From Neoscytalidium dimidiatum (Eukaryota; Ascomycota; Dothideomycetes; Botryosphaeriales; Botryosphaeriaceae), in contig CM074701.1 in assembly GCA_037367355.1 (NCBI GenBank), forward strand, positions 2,170,001 to 2,234,000: 64,000 nucleotides of DNA, written 5' to 3'. This document shows, in pieces, positions 23,501 through 36,945 of the stretch. The position numbers and the translations under genes are program-made. Under the pieces are notes generated by a model that saw only the letters and a program-made list of their open reading frames with translations, searched no databases and had not been told where the DNA came from. Every line of letters starts with the position of its first letter. The stretch's first letter is position 1.

Positions 23501-26000
23501 CGTTTGCTGGTCGGCGCCAGATCGATTTTGGGAAGGGCTAAGCCATGGTGTATCTCGTCCACATCGGCTCTCCGCGTCCCGCATCATCGCCATTTTAAGC
23601 AGTTTCCGAACTCGACCTTTCGGATGCGGATTCTGAGGGACATCACGGTTACGTCAGCGAGGAGAGCGATAGAGAGGATAAGAGAACAGGTGGAGGCGGG
23701 ACGATCCGGAAGCAGGCGTCAGTTGGCCGGCGCGGAGTATGTGGAGGAGCGATGACGGGGAAAGGAGGGGCATGGGATTCAGCATTCTGAGTAATGGAGG
23801 GCATGGAAGTCCGGTCGTGTGGGAGAACTAGGACAATGCGGTGCCGCAGCACACAGTTAGCTGAAACTAGATCAAAGGCTCTCTGTTCGAAAGAATTCGC
23901 GCGACTAAAAGAGTAGTTTCGGTTCGCAGCGGCTTTCGAGGAGCGACGAGATGCATGGAGGGGGCGGCAATGCGGGAGCGAAGGTGTTGGTTAGTCCAGA
24001 ATGAGCATCTCCCAAGTGTTTGGCGCGCTTTGAGGGCAGAAAGCGCCACGATGAGCGGAAGAAGTCGACAGGAGTGGTAGACTTGGCATCAGCACGACGA
24101 TTCAAGAGTGTTCTGCTGACACTCGTTCGCATTTCCTGCTGCCGATGGTCTCGGATTTTCTTTCTCTCCTCTCATACCCTCTTTGCCGCGCAACCCACGC
24201 GTATCGCGGCGAAGGGAGCTGGCCTCTCTGTCTGACGCGCGTCTCGGAAGATTGCGAACCAATGACAGCGGATTTCACGCTTGCGGCCGGGTTCCTGCGG
24301 TAGCCGTAGCTGCCGCATGCCGAACTACTCTAATCTGTTGCAATCTATCTCTTCCTCCCTTTCTCTCGCCCTCGCTTCTCTGGGACCGGCCGTTCCGCGG
24401 GAAGGGGGACCCTGCAGACAGGTAGGGCGGGCAAGGAAATGCCACCAGCTGAAACATCCAGGCAAAAGTTGGCCCTTCTCTCCCTCGCTCGCCCCCCCCA
24501 AGAAGCTATGTGGCTATGTCGTGCATCATCGGTCGGAGCACCAGGCTCCGGACGCGTCCATCCCGCCCCGCGCGTGGTGCCTGAGCGAAGTGTAAAACAT
24601 GCGATGAGATGGATTATGCTTGAATTACCCGAGTCGATAAGTCTGGGATGCGGTCGGCACATGGTGAGGTTGGCGGCCCTGTTGATCCTGCCAAAAGCTC
24701 GCGCTATGCCTGTCTCTAGAAAAGCGCGAAGCCTGCAGAGAAGAGGCGTTTTGTCCGACCATAGACTGTGCAGATCCCCGATCGATGCTAATGCAAAACC
24801 CTTGTTGCCGGCCCAACTCTGTTCGCAAGAATGTGACTGCCTCCGAAATGCTGTGGCAAGAGGATGGGGAATTGTGATAGATCGTTTAAGTCTGCTTCTT
24901 CGCGTGGCTGCTGATTGGTGGCGCCCCGGACCCTTGGCGTGCATGCAGCCCTAGAAATATGCTCCGAACTCACTGTTAAAATGACCGCCGACGAGGAGCG
25001 AGCCTCCTAGAAATGCGGACGGGACGCGACGCGTGCGTGCCCCGACGATATGCGCAGCGCTTCTATAACTCTGGCGAGACGCGGCGAAACAGCAGCAACA
25101 GTCCGAGCAGGTAGGAGCCGCGATTGAGCGAGAAAGGAGGTTTCGTGAAGCAGAAAAGGAGGCCTCGGCCCCCATGCGCGATATTCTCAGGACATCAACG
25201 TTCGATAAGCGTCCGGTCAATTCGAAACAAACACAGGACAACGAGCGCCAAATACGACGTGTCTCACAGATAGGCAGGATGGACACAGACACTATTGGTT
25301 CCCTGAGCGCCTCGCCTGGACCAGCATGTCTCCCACATCCCAACGACAGACTGCGTTAGGCACTCCAGAATCGGACTATCACCCATCATGTCCTCATTGG
25401 GGTCATTCCCGATTCGGCTCACCGCTCACGACGATGCTGAGTCGACTGGCGTTGTCTGACGACGCCAAAAACATGGGGTCGGCACCCACCTGACTCTGCC
25501 ACTATTATGTACTTTGCCCTGCTTGCCGAAACCTGTCAGCGGCCGCGCTATATCATCGGCGATCCTATAGAGGCGATTCAGGGACGGACGGATGACCGAT
25601 TCGAAAATGGCGACGATCGTGCTTCCCGCGGAGGCGTGCGGGAGGACGTGCGACCATGGCAGAAAGAAAGCAAAGCAGGGCGACGAGTTAGAGACGGAAG
25701 AGAGCGAAGGCGCCCAGATGGTGGCTCCCGGGGAAAGGAGAGGCAGGCAAAAGCAATGGAGAGACGAAAAGGAGAAAAGGAGTTGCGGCTGAACTGAGCA
25801 GCAGGTCGGCAGCTGCGAGGGCATCCATGTCGGGCTAACGCCTACGCAGAGACGCGCAGCTGGCACGACGAAGCAGGCCGGCCGCGGATTCGACGGCATT
25901 CTGGTGGTGAACATGGATCCGCGCTGTTTTCGAAGCTTCTCTTCGGGCCGGCTCGAAGGGAAGACGGGCGGACGGGCGGACTAAGGCGAAGGCCGCGCGC
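20528..26000. other. Gene desert, left segment
   Basis: No convincing gene is found. 20.7-22.3 kb is AT-rich with T/A homopolymers (about 21512-21527, 22023-22038) and looks like decayed sequence. 22.4-22.8 kb is a C-rich patch whose plus frame from 22561 (RETNFHFINHLSPNATAAS) resembles a protein start, but the frame is closed on both sides. 23-26 kb has only short unrelated frames on both strands. Confidence 0.5.
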
Positions 26001-26814
26001 GATCTCGCGCCATGTCGCCGTGTCCGCTCTCTCCTCTCAACGTTGATGACACGCCCACGCTGGACGGAGCAACACCAACAACAGGTGGTGTATAGGGGCG
26101 TTACCAAAAGCGTACACACGTGCATGCGTGATCGCCTGTGATATATGGCCAGAGCTTGCTTGCAAATGAAAATGAGACATGACAACGCAGCAACACGCGG
26201 TCACAAGACCAGGCAAAAAGTCGGCATATACTGAACACGTGTTGGGAATGGGACCGGGAACAGGTTCATACGAGATGAGGGGAGCGACGGGACGGGCGGT
26301 CGCATATTGGGCCGTCAGTGCGCGGCGGGCTGGCGCTGGAGGCTGGAGGCTGGAGCTGGAGCTGGTCGCTGGTGGTGGTCTGTTGCGCCGGCTCGTCCTC
26401 CTCCACCACATGCCGTGGCCAAGCTCCCGCCGTGCACTCACGCCGCCATCATCAGCCCATCGCCCATCGCCCAGCGCCCGCCCCGGCTGCGGCGGCAAAG
26501 GCCCATTTCGCAGCCGTGGACGAGCCACCGCGGCTAATTGGCACGCAGCGGCCGCTGGTACGCCCGCCGCTGCGCCGCTGCGCCTCTGCTCTGCGGATCT
26601 GCCCAGTGGGCGGAGCGGCGATCAGCTCAAACTTCCGCAACCGGTAATACGCACGACATTGAAAGCCGGCGAGGCACGCTGCGCCGTGGCCGGCACCCGT
26701 TCGACGTCATCGCCGGCCTGCACGGGGCCGGCAAGGGTGCTGGTGTTCGGCGCATGGTCTGGAAGGCGTCACCCAAGGGCCCCGTCTCCACCGGCTGCAT
26801 CTCGTCATGGGCCG

Positions 26815-26862
26815 TCGTGGGCGTGGGCGTGGGCGCGGGCGTGGGCGCGGGCGTGGGCGCCA
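26815..26862. repeat. (GGGCGY)n hexanucleotide-like repeat
   Basis: GGGCGT and GGGCGC units alternate for about 48 bases, strongly G-biased on the plus strand. Confidence 0.85.
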
Positions 26863-27539
26863 GCATGCGGCGGCGACGGCGGCCGCGGCGGCGCAGTCTG
26901 CGAGCACCGCTTCGACGAGAAGACCTGAGAGCCAACCGGTGAACCTAGTAAGGAGTCAGAGCAGCCGCCCAGTGCGCTACTACATAGTACACCGCTTTTT
27001 ACCCGCCAAAACATCGACCCACCGCCGCTCCCGCAGCGCGAACGAGTGCCACTCAGCGATACCGCCCGCCGAAAAAGCCGCCCAGCGTCGTGCAAGGTGC
27101 AAGTGACCCGCAGAGCCTCCAGCTTTCCTCCAGGCGTCTTCCTTGCCGGCCCGGACCGTTATCTGCGGCGGAACAATGGAACCGCCCACCATCACCGCCT
27201 CTGCCTGCCCTGATCCGTCCTGCCCTATCGTGCCCGCTTACTGCAATGCCATGCTGTGCCCACCGTGCCACTGCCCTACGGGCCTGCCCTGCCAGCCCTG
27301 CCTGCCCTGCTCTGCCCTGCCCAGGGGCGTGCCACAGTCGTCGACCGCGCCTGCCGAGTTATCACATTCCTCCAACACCACCAACTCCCCAATACAGCTC
27401 CTTCTCCACGCTCATCCATCATGCGAGACCACTGCCACGCCGGACCGCTCCGTCTGGGCTGAGGAGCCGCCGCCGTCCGGCTCGCCTTTCTGCGCTCCTG
27501 CTCCTTCCTCCCAAGGCCCTCACGCCCGCTTCTCATACC

Positions 27540-27570
27540 CCCTTCCCCCTCCCCCCTCCCCCCTCCCCAT
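27540..27570. repeat. CCCCCTC tandem tract
   Basis: A pyrimidine-only tract with CCCCCCT/CCCCCTC units; one strand is pure C/T for about 30 bases. Confidence 0.8.
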
Positions 27571-27725
27571 CCGATTCTTCACCCTACGAGGCCACAAGCG
27601 AGAAACCGCTCCCCGTTCCCGCTCCTTCCCGTGCCGCCCGCTCTTGCCGTGCCGTGGCCCGCTAGCCGTCGTTTACCTCACGCGTCGTCGTCATTCCCTT
27701 TCCCCATCCAACCGCTGCATTGCGT

Positions 27726-27770
27726 GCCCTGCCCTGCCCTGCCCTGCCCTGCCCTGCCGTGCCCTGCCCC
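27726..27770. repeat. (CCCTG)n pentanucleotide repeat
   Basis: About eight CCCTG/CCGTG units in a row. A related, looser CCCTGCC-rich stretch lies at 27285-27330. Confidence 0.9.
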
Positions 27771-30700
27771 CTCCACGCCCCTCATCCGCTTCTATTTCCG
27801 GCGGCTAACTCCACCACCTCTTTCATGCGACCATCTCCGTGAGAAAAAAAAATAAAAAATAAGAAGCCATGTGGCCACGCGCGCTGCTGCCTTACGGATG
27901 GAGCGGCGCGCATGGCCCCCTTGCCTCGTCCCGCGTATCTGCTGGGCTGCATTGATCCTGAGACGGAAGCCGAAGCAAGGCGAGCGAGCTCGCCCGCTCG
28001 ATGGACCACCACCATCGTCATCAATCGTGACTTCGCCACACGCAGATGCCGCACGGCGGCTGCCCGCCCTGCCGCAGCACGCACGCACGGCTCGGCGGAC
28101 GCAATGGCTCGAGCACCGTTGCTGCTTTGCTCAATGCCCACCCCATTCTCCCATCAATCTCAACAGAAGATTGATCACCAATGCCCTCGAAGGGGGAGAA
28201 AGCACCGACGTCTTGTAGCTCCATGCTTTCCTTCTCATCCCCCACCCGTTCAGCCCAGCGCACGAAGCACAAAGCACGAGGCACGAGAGAGGAGCATGCG
28301 TACGGACGTTGAGTCCCACACCGCCTAACGGGCTCCCGCCCCCGGTCGTCCTCTCTCTCTGCCTCTGCTCGGACGCCGTCCACACGGACGCCGGGAAAGT
28401 GCACACGGACAGAAAAAACTCCCCGATACAAGTCAGGACTCAGGCCCCCTCCCCGCCGCCGAGCACGAGGCAAGCTCGCACGCACGCGTTTTTTCCTGGG
28501 CGCACACTCCACCGTCAGTCCAGCGTCTGTCGTTTTTGGCCCAGTCTGTGCTTTACTCCCCTCCTGCCCACCCTGCGCGGCGCCCGTGCTCCTCTCTTCA
28601 CACACGCTCTCTCTCTCTGCTTGCCGCCGTCGCCGCTACAACTGCCGCCGCCGCTGCATCTCACACCGTGTGTGTGTCGCTTCTCTCCGGGTATGTCGCT
28701 TCCCGCCGCGAAGGCGCTCATTCGCAAAAGGGAATCGCCGTCGGTGGGTAACGCGGCGGGAAGGACCCTTATATCGCCTTTTTGGCCCCATCACGCTCTC
28801 ATGCAAAGAAGCAGGAAGACGCATTGACACCGAGATCAAAACGCCTCAACCAGCGCACGCACGCACGCACGCAGCATGAACGGAGAGCACGCGAGTGAAG
28901 GAGGAGAAAGGACGCCATGACCCTCCGCAGCCCGGCCCCATCTTTCCCCTCTTTCGACATTGCTTCCTTCATCCTTCCCTTCGGCCAGACCCGTGCGCCG
29001 CGCCCGAATCTTCGATCGTTCGATAGCCACAGATCTGACGTGGCACCGGGCAGAAAACAAAAAGGTGAGGAACTGCCCTTTAGGATGCCCGTGCGTCTTT
29101 CCTTTTCTTCCCCTCTTCCTTCTCTTTCCGTGCTTAAGCTGCGAGAGCTTAATAACTTGTCGAAGATTTGCGTCCTCAGGCCGCATCCATTGGCTGTCGT
29201 TCGCCGTGGATGAGAATTCCAATACACATGGTCAAGTCACTGACGTCTGTCTTTGCGGGCTTCGCTGGTCGAAACGTCATGAACAATTTCTGTCCGGTTG
29301 CAATTGGCCTTCTTTCTCTGTGTGGGTGCGCTGCAGCTTATGAGGATGTCCTCTCTCGGGCTCGCACCGAATCCGAGTAGTAATGGTTGTGGTGGTGAGG
29401 CGATGAGGGTTGGCGTTTTGAGTCTTTAAAACCAGCACACATAAGCTCTCTCCGTCTCTCTCTTTCTCCGCACGTGCCGTATTCTCCTCTAATTCTCTTT
29501 TCGAAGGCGGACTTCGGAAAAAGGCACGTGCCACATGACGGAAGCAAGAGAGAGCGTATGTGCGCGTGTGGGCGCGCGTACGTGCGCCCAGGCTAATGAG
29601 TGATGTTCGGCGGTGAGCAAGCCGCAGATGACGGAGCGTGTCAGGACGCCGTTTCTGTGACGAGTGGCGGGAAATCAAAGAGGCGTGTGCAAAGGTCGCG
29701 CGGGCCGCAGCGCTGCATGCACAAAGCCACCTTGACGCCGGTCCCATCCTGTATTCGTCCTCTCTCTCTCCTCTTCTGGACTTCTTTCCTTCTTGTCACG
29801 CGCGCCCCCTCCACTTAAAACCCCCTCCCTCTTCCGCCCGGCCTTCCTCGGCTTTCGTAGACGAGCAATGATGACAAGATAGCGCCCGGTGCGCGCGCAC
29901 GGGAAGCGGCCATTGCTTGTCGTGCCTTGGTCTGTGTGGGCACATCCAACGGAGGAAGGGCGGCGCGAGGGGAAGCACACGGGGATCATGGCTTTGCTTG
30001 GTGCTTTCGCCCGCTTTTGCTGTGCCGTAGACTTACGTTTTCTGCTGGGGGCCCGGCTGAGGGAGGCGAGGCTTACGGGGAGAACGGTTGAATGCGGGTA
30101 ACATGTGCCGTATGCACCTCTAAGGGGTCTTATTGATTAGTGAGAGGACGAATTGATCGCGAGAATATCTGGTGATGGTGCATATTGCGGGGTTCTTTGC
30201 TAATGGTGCTCGATCACTTACGCTATTGACTTTCTCCAGGGCGGCGATGGACGCTGCGCCAGGAATGGAAGGACGTCAACAACCCCTTGATGGGGTTTGG
30301 CTTTCCAATGTTAGACGTGGCCTTGTCATTTTATTTTTAGTGAAGGACTGAGGCATACGGGTGTGGAGAAGGTTGATAGGACAAGGATTTCCATCAATGG
30401 AAATACGTCCGCCCGGAACGGGCTCCGGCTATCAACCGGAGACGGCAGCCTGCATGATCAGGGGAGCTCGTCGGGTCAAGGTGCCTAGCCGTAGTGACGA
30501 GAGCGGTCCGGGCCGTTTTTCCTCATACCCACGTTCATCAAAGACACAATTGCCATGTGCTGATCGTTTTAGATTCTGTAACATTGGTGCACACCGTATC
30601 GCTGCGACAATTTTTGCTGTATCAGGCTGTATCTGTCGGCCAGTCAACGAATCCCGCCGTGTCTCAGAAAAGGCTGGCAGAAGAACGCAAAAGGCCACAC

Positions 30701-31766
30701 GCTGAAACGAGCACAAAGTCAGGAACGAAGAAACACAAGAACAAGGCCGAGCAGCGCAAGAACGTGTGGTGAAGGAGTCAAAGCCCCCTATTGATAAACT
30801 GTATGCTCGCTGCAGACGGGAAAAAAACAACATACGCAGAAGCCAAAGAGCCAACCGAAATCGCAGACATTGAACAATTTTTTTTCAGACAGCCACCCAA
30901 GATTGAGAGATTCTTTGCAAACTAGAAAGGACATCAGCCGCCCAGACAGACAGAAACGACAGAGCTCTAACCCTTGCCAAAATAAAACCAAACATGTGAG
31001 TTGGGAAAATTCGTCTCGAACTCGGAAAACCTCATCGTCACTCTCTCTCGAGGGGAATTGAGATTCACAAGGAGAAGGGGAGGAAGAGGAGAGAAATAAT
31101 CAGGAAACATCTCCCGTCAAGTCATCATCATCACCGGAACCGGAAAAGGTGTCGGAGGAGAAAAAGAGAACAAGGAGATAAGAGTGAATCCCAGCAATAC
31201 GTGTTTTTGGTTCCCAGCTGAGAAGAAATACCTCGGATGTCTAATTACAAGGGTTGGGTTGAGGCGCAGTAAAATAGCAAGAACAGTTCCGGAAACGACA
31301 GGATATCGAGGCTCGCTGTTGCTCGCAACCATCCGAAGGGGGGGAATCTCCAGATAAAAAGAAAAACCGCCGAGACCTCGCAGTAGAAAAAAAAAAAACA
31401 AGGCATGATGTAAAAACTCAGATAAGCCGCCCGAGATGTTATGACTTGATGCAGGAAAATCAGGAAAAGATCAGGGAAACAAGGGGCACTCGACGTATAG
31501 AATCCGTTAAAGCGACCCTGCCCGCACTCCAGCAAGCGCTGGACCCGTACAGACGTATCGTGGGAAGAGCCGGTGCAGAGGAAATTATGGCTCGATGGGA
31601 TCCGAGTAATTTTGCCCGACACCTGGAGACCGAAAATCGTTTTCATAGCGAGTTCCTCGCGTGGCGCAGCAAGCCGAGAACCAGCTCCTTGCTGCTGCTG
31701 CTTCCCCGAAGGGTTAGGAGTTTTCATCGCTCGTACACTTTCGCCATTCGTTCATCAACTTCTCTT

Positions 31767-33191
31767 TTACATTCCTCTGCGATTGAGAGCGTTGAGCATA
31801 TCGGCGTCCGCGGCGCTCCGGCCACCCGAGTCACCTCCACTGACCATGTCGGAGATGCGCATTGCGGCTCTTGAACTACCTGTGGCGGGAGTACCGCCTG
31901 CTGCCGACGTTGGCGGCGGTGGCGGTGGCGTCCTTCCGTCATTCCTCAAAGGCAAGTTCGCTGGTGGCCTCAATGTGGTGTCACTGGTATACGTGTACGC
32001 ACTCCCGCCCGGAGTGCTGGGCGCTCCCTGCGTATGAGGGCTGCTGCTTGCACGGCTAGGGTCGTAGGAGTAGGTAGACTGAGGGCTTGATCGGCGAGGT
32101 GGCTGAGGAGCGTAGTAAGGCTGCTGAGGCGGAGGAGCAGATGGATAAGAAGCATTGGAGGATGCTGGAGAGGCAGCAGCCGGTGTTAGAGCGGTCGGGT
32201 CAGGATACGTATACTCAGGCGGTCCGCTGGCGCGATGATTGGGAAGCTGTGATGCGGCTGCGGGGTTCGGAGGGGGGAGAGTGGGCGTGTGAGGCTCGGT
32301 GGTGGGCCGCTTCCGGCCGCTCGCATCACGGCTCCGATCATCGTAGCCCGGAGCCGCCGGGGGAGGCGGGTAGGCATGGCCCGGGGCAGAATACGGACCT
32401 GTTGGGCTGGGCAACGGGTAGCCCGGCTGAGGGTGAGGTGGACGGTAGCCGGCGTCAGGCGGCTGCTGGGTGGATGGGGGCAATGGCTGTCCATAGGCCC
32501 CGTACAGCGGCGGCGGCGCGCCTCCTCCACGCCAGACGGTATGGGCGGGCACGAAGGCCTGAGTCTGGGCAGAGACGGGTGTGAAGATGCACTCCTGCGA
32601 GAAGCGGACGCAGTTGGTGCAGCGTCCATCCTCGGAAGCCTCGAAGCCAGAGCAGCGAATCTATTGTGTCCGTGTCAGCAGCGACGAAGGGGGTTGGAGA
32701 CGGTGCTGGCTGTATGTACCTTGCGCCGTCTGCAGTAGCGGCAGGCGATGGCGGTGCGCTGCCTGGGAGCAGGCTGATGCTGCTGGTACATGTGCGGCGG
32801 CGGTTGTCTGTATGGGTCCGGCGGAGGAGGGCCAGGATACATCTGGTGCGGCGCCGGGAGGCGGTAGGGCTGCTGCTGTTGTAGCGAAGTCATGTCGGAC
32901 CGCGGATCAGTGGGAGGAGGGAGCGTGTGAGACTGCGAGAGAGGTTAGGCTTCTTGTACGACGGGGTCGTCGTCGGGTGGGATCGACACGCACCGGAGGC
33001 GGTGGAGGCGGGTATGCACCGTTGGAGGGCTGCGGCGATGACTGCGGCGGATGAGCCCAGTGCGGCTGCTGAGGAGGCGGCGGCGGAGGGGCGCCGTTGG
33101 CGGGCTGGGTCGAGGGCGAGTGCCAGGCGGGCGAGTGGTGCTGCTGCTGCTGCGACGGATGCTGCGTGCCGCCAGTGTGTGGAGGGTACAT
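31767..33191 (-). CDS. Zn2Cys6 (GAL4-type) transcription factor, 434 aa
   Basis: Three exons (33191-32994, 32932-32720, 32660-31767) encode a nuclear DNA-binding regulator. Intron 2 splits the zinc cluster; splicing gives CRYCRRRKIRC then, after a 10-residue loop, CTNCVRFSQEC, that is CX2CX6CX10CX2CX6C with the basic RRRK loop. It is followed by FTPVSAQTQAFVPAHTVW. The N-terminal 120 residues are Pro/Gln/His-rich (many P and QQQ runs), and so is the region after the cluster (PPP, PPQQPYY). The C-terminus is conserved-looking (MRISDMVSGG...ADMLNALNRRGM). No 'fungal_trans' middle homology region is visible and the protein is short for the class. It stands alone between two long gene-free flanks, which suggests elaborate regulation. 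Target genes cannot be inferred. Confidence 0.9.
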
Positions 33192-34507
33192 TGGGCGTTT
33201 TTGAGGAGGGCCCGCGGGTGCCGAGAGAGCCTGTTTTCAGGCGTGTGTCATAGCCTGCCGCGCGAAGGGAGAGTCGCACAAAGAGCCGGGCCGCGTAGGA
33301 GGGAGGCGGGCGCCGACGCTGCAGGGCCGAGGAGGCTTCGAGGCAGTGCAGGCGCGGTCCTGGGGGTGCGCGGCGATCTGCTTATGATTCGAAAGCCGAG
33401 CTGGGGTGCGTCAGGCGGTCGCGGTGCTGCGAAGGGACGAGGTGGATGCAAGCTGCGCCCAGTTAATAGGAGACGAGCGAGGAAGACGTCCCGGCAGCGG
33501 GGCTCTGGCGCCTTTAGAGAGCGGATGCTCCCAGCTTCCACACACCAGTTGGGCCGTCAACACGCTAAAGGCGGGTGCGGTGCGGTGGCTCAGTGCATGC
33601 CCTTGCCGAGCGCTAGATCAAATGTGCGCTCTGCGGAAGAGCCCGTTGGGTGACTCGGCTCTGTGCCTGGCGGCGGCGACGGCGGCGGGCCCTTGGGGCC
33701 TGTCGCGCTGGCGCAGGCGCAGGCGCAGGCAGGCGGGCCAAGGGAGTCTGGCTGCCCGCGTGCGCTCGTTTCTCGCCGCGAACCTTAACGCACGCCTGCA
33801 AATTAGTCAGTGGGCGCCGCGAACCGTGGGTGCGCTGGGCCGTGGGAGCGATCACCGGCCAGGAAGCGCGCATGCAGCTAGGGGGTCACGGCAGCAGGCA
33901 GTCCGCCGTGCCCGCCGTGCCCGCGCGGCGGCCGTGCAGGGGGCGAGGGCCTCGCAGCGCGGCTTGCCACGCGACAGCGGCCATTATCCGCCCCGGCAAC
34001 TGCGGCGATCTGCTCCCAAGGCCGCGCCCACTGCAAAATTTGCGAGAGCACCAGGCCGCCTGTCTGAATCAAATACAGGGCTATTCCCTGCGCCGCCGCA
34101 GCCTGCCCGCCAGGCAGCGCGAGCCAGCGCTGCAGCCCGACCGCCTCCTGCCCGCCTCCTGCCCAAAAGCTGACGCGAGCAGCGGCGCTTTCGCCAGATC
34201 AGCAGCAGTGCCAGCCAGCTCCAAGCCGTGCCTCAGCTGTCCTGCCTGCCTGCTGGAATGCTGGACTGCCTGGTCACGCTCCCTAGCTGCCGCGCGGGAC
34301 AAGCCGAGGCCACCGCCTGCCTGCGTATCGCGACAACGTCCCCACTCCCTCCCGTCCTGCGCCCTGCCCGCCGCCTCCATTGGTGCGCCCCTCGGAGATG
34401 ACAAGAGTATAAGAAAAAGATGGTCCCGTTAAGACCACATCAGCCAAGCCCGCCCCTCGTACGACGGAGCTGGAGGGCAGTTGGAGCAGCTGGAGCAGCA
34501 GCGGCCG

Positions 34508-34556
34508 CAGCACCAGCACCAGCACCAGCACCAGCACCAGAACCAGCAGCATCATC
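34508..34556. repeat. (CAGCAC)n tract
   Basis: About seven CAGCAC/CAGCAG hexamers, ending in CATCATCACCAG. The tract is outside any supported exon. Confidence 0.85.
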
Positions 34557-35889
34557 ACCAGCACACCACTACCACCGCCAGAGCGCACGCGCGCGCTCGT
34601 GACGTGACGGCCGCCCTAAGACACGAGAGATATTCATCACCGCCTCCTGAACGCCTCATATCGAAACCCGCGATATAGAGCCCGAGCACCCCCCTCCACG
34701 TACCTGCCTGCCTGTCTGCCCAAGTGCAAGTCCCCTTGTCCCAAGCGCCGCTAGCCGCTAAGCAGGCGGGAGAATTTTCTGGAAAACGAACGTGCGCCTA
34801 CCCAAGGTTTCCCTTTAACGACGGCCAGCGTTCCAGAATGTTGCTCCATTGGACACCTGTCACACTCCTGTCAACCTCGTTCCCCTCCCCCCCGCCAGCA
34901 GAGAACCGCCGAGCGGCGCCCATTATTTGACATTATTTTTTTTTATTTCGGGCCTGCTCAGCCCGAGTGGTTCACTTTGGACGGTTCGGCTCCCTTTCCA
35001 TCACCACCATGACCATCGCCCCAGCGTGGCGCGCTAATGGCTGGCGGCCTGCCAGGTTCCCGTCAACCACGGATGGCCCGGTGGGCGAAGGGGGGGCCGA
35101 TGGAAGGGAAGGGGCGGCCAGATCCTGGCTCTCCCGAGCGCGGAAGACCTGCAGCGTGCAGCCGTCCGCAAGGTTACGTTTCGATTGCTTCTAGTCGACG
35201 CAAAGACGCGGCTGACAGCGGGCCAGCAACGCTCGACGCCGCGCCCGAAACCATCTCGACGCCGACCGCTGCATCGTGAGACCGCGTACGTGGCAGGCAC
35301 CAAAAAAAAAAAAAAAGCCCAGGGCAGACGGTTGCCCGTTTCAGCTGCCGCAGAACCGCCATCCTGGTCAGCGGGATGCCCGAGAGGATGATGGGGAAAA
35401 TGGGGAAAGACAAAAAAAATAAAAGAAAAAAAAGGAGAACGGCCGTCGTCCGGCTCTCGGCGCCGCTCTGGAGATGACATGCTCTGCCCTCATGCGCGTG
35501 GACCGGGGGCTGTGCAGTAGGGCTGGCAATCCTCGCGCGCTGGCTGGCTGCGGCGCTGCGATGGTGCCGTGGCTAGCAGCGAACCATCGCCGCGCGGCCT
35601 TGGATGCGGTCACCTGCGAGAGGGAGAGGCGGCGGTCGGTTGCCGGTGGCCGTCACATCCCGGGCACGCTTCAGCATAGTGAGGTGTGTGGGAAACGAGC
35701 TGTGCCGCGCGATTGGATGCTGCGCTGACTGCTGGTCTGCCCAATGCGCAGCCGGCGTTGCAGACCCCAATAATGGCGCGCTCGCTGAACCTGGAGAGAG
35801 ACGGCGACACGCGGGCACGAGAACGTCCAGAAGGGCGAGGAGAGAACAGGTTAGAGAGAGGGCGACGGCTCATAAACGGATCGAGACCA

Positions 35890-35932
35890 GCGCCCGCTGC
35901 CCGCCGCCCGCCGCCCGCTGCCCGCTGCCCGC
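35890..35932. repeat. (CCCGCYG)n heptanucleotide repeat
   Basis: Six near-identical units of CCCGCTG or CCCGCCG in tandem. Confidence 0.8.
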
Positions 35933-36321
35933 GCCGCGGCCGATGCACGCTTCCGACGCGGTAGCGCGGATAGCAATCGCCTCTGGAAACAGGGGTATGA
36001 CGTACCCAGTGCTTCTGCGAAGGCGCCGCCGCCGCAGCCAATGGTCCGAGAGGAGGGATGAGCGCGGCAGCGGCTGGCGTGGAGACCCTCGCCGCTGGGA
36101 GCGAGCGTGACGAACGAACCTTCAGCAAGGCCACAGACAACCGGCCACAGGCCAGCTGAGCGCTGCTGGAATGGATCCGATTGCAAACAGGCCTGCTGCC
36201 GCCGTTGATTCGTGGAGCCGCTTGCACAGGAAACACGCCGGCGGCCGCCCTGCGAGCAAGCCAGTACGAGCAGGCTGGAAGAAGAAAAAATAATTGATAT
36301 GCTTTCAATATTTATTATTAT

Positions 36322-36338
36322 CCACACACACACACACA

Positions 36339-36370
<32 letters not shown>

Positions 36371-36374
36371 CACG
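36322..36374. repeat. (CA)n/(CACG)n microsatellite
   Basis: CA dinucleotides followed by about nine CACG/GCAC units and a final CACACG. Alternating purine-pyrimidine over 50 bases has Z-DNA potential. It directly follows an AT-rich stretch (TTTATTATTA). Confidence 0.9.
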
Positions 36375-36561
36375 CTCTCACACCAACCTCGCCCCATACC
36401 CAGCCGCAGCCCCAACTGCCAATACCCACCATGCACACCGCGAACCGCACCATGCGTGCCGGCCGGCCGGCGTCCCGCAGTTGCAGATTCGCCCGGCGCG
36501 GAGCGGCCGTCAGCCCAACGCAGACGCAGCGCGCGCCCTGCCGTACCCGCCGTAACCACAA

Positions 36562-36586
36562 CCACACACACACACACACACACACC
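36562..36586. repeat. (CA)n microsatellite
   Basis: Twelve CA units, 190 bases downstream of the longer CA/CACG tract. Confidence 0.9.
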
Positions 36587-36945
36587 CGGGGATGACGGGG
36601 CCCTGATGTCGAGCGGACGGGGCGAGCTTGCTTGCGTGCCGGGCCTTGGGTCAGCATAAAGGCATAAGGCCTGGTGATCACAGCTCCTGCAGCCGGAGCA
36701 ATCTCCTGTGTGGGCGAGCACGACAGCCCTCGCTCGGGCTAGCCCGCTGCCGTAGGCCGCCGTGCCAATGTCGACTTTGCTCGTCTATATGTGCGTGCGT
36801 GTGCGCGCGTGTGTGCTTGCAAAACACACAATCCCCCAGCGGCAGCAGCGTGGCTGTGCCTCACAGGCAGCAGAGCCGTGCTCCCCGCTGACCACTGGAA
36901 ATTCGTGTACACGATGCGCTGATGACGGCGGGAGGCACGGAGCGC

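Larger units (their letters stand above)
26001..31766. other. Gene desert, segment downstream of the transcription factor
   Basis: GC-rich, low-complexity DNA with strong C/T strand asymmetry over hundreds of bases (for example 27.1-27.8 kb and 28.3-28.7 kb). Many overlapping open frames exist on both strands, but they are Pro/Arg/Ser/Ala-rich artefacts of composition without domains. Tandem repeats are listed separately. A long transcript or regulatory elements could be present but are not visible as such. Confidence 0.45.

Noticed and set aside
24345..24954. Overlapping 199- and 171-codon frames on opposite strands
   Set aside because: Mutually overlapping, no homology or splice pattern, typical chance frames in GC-rich DNA.
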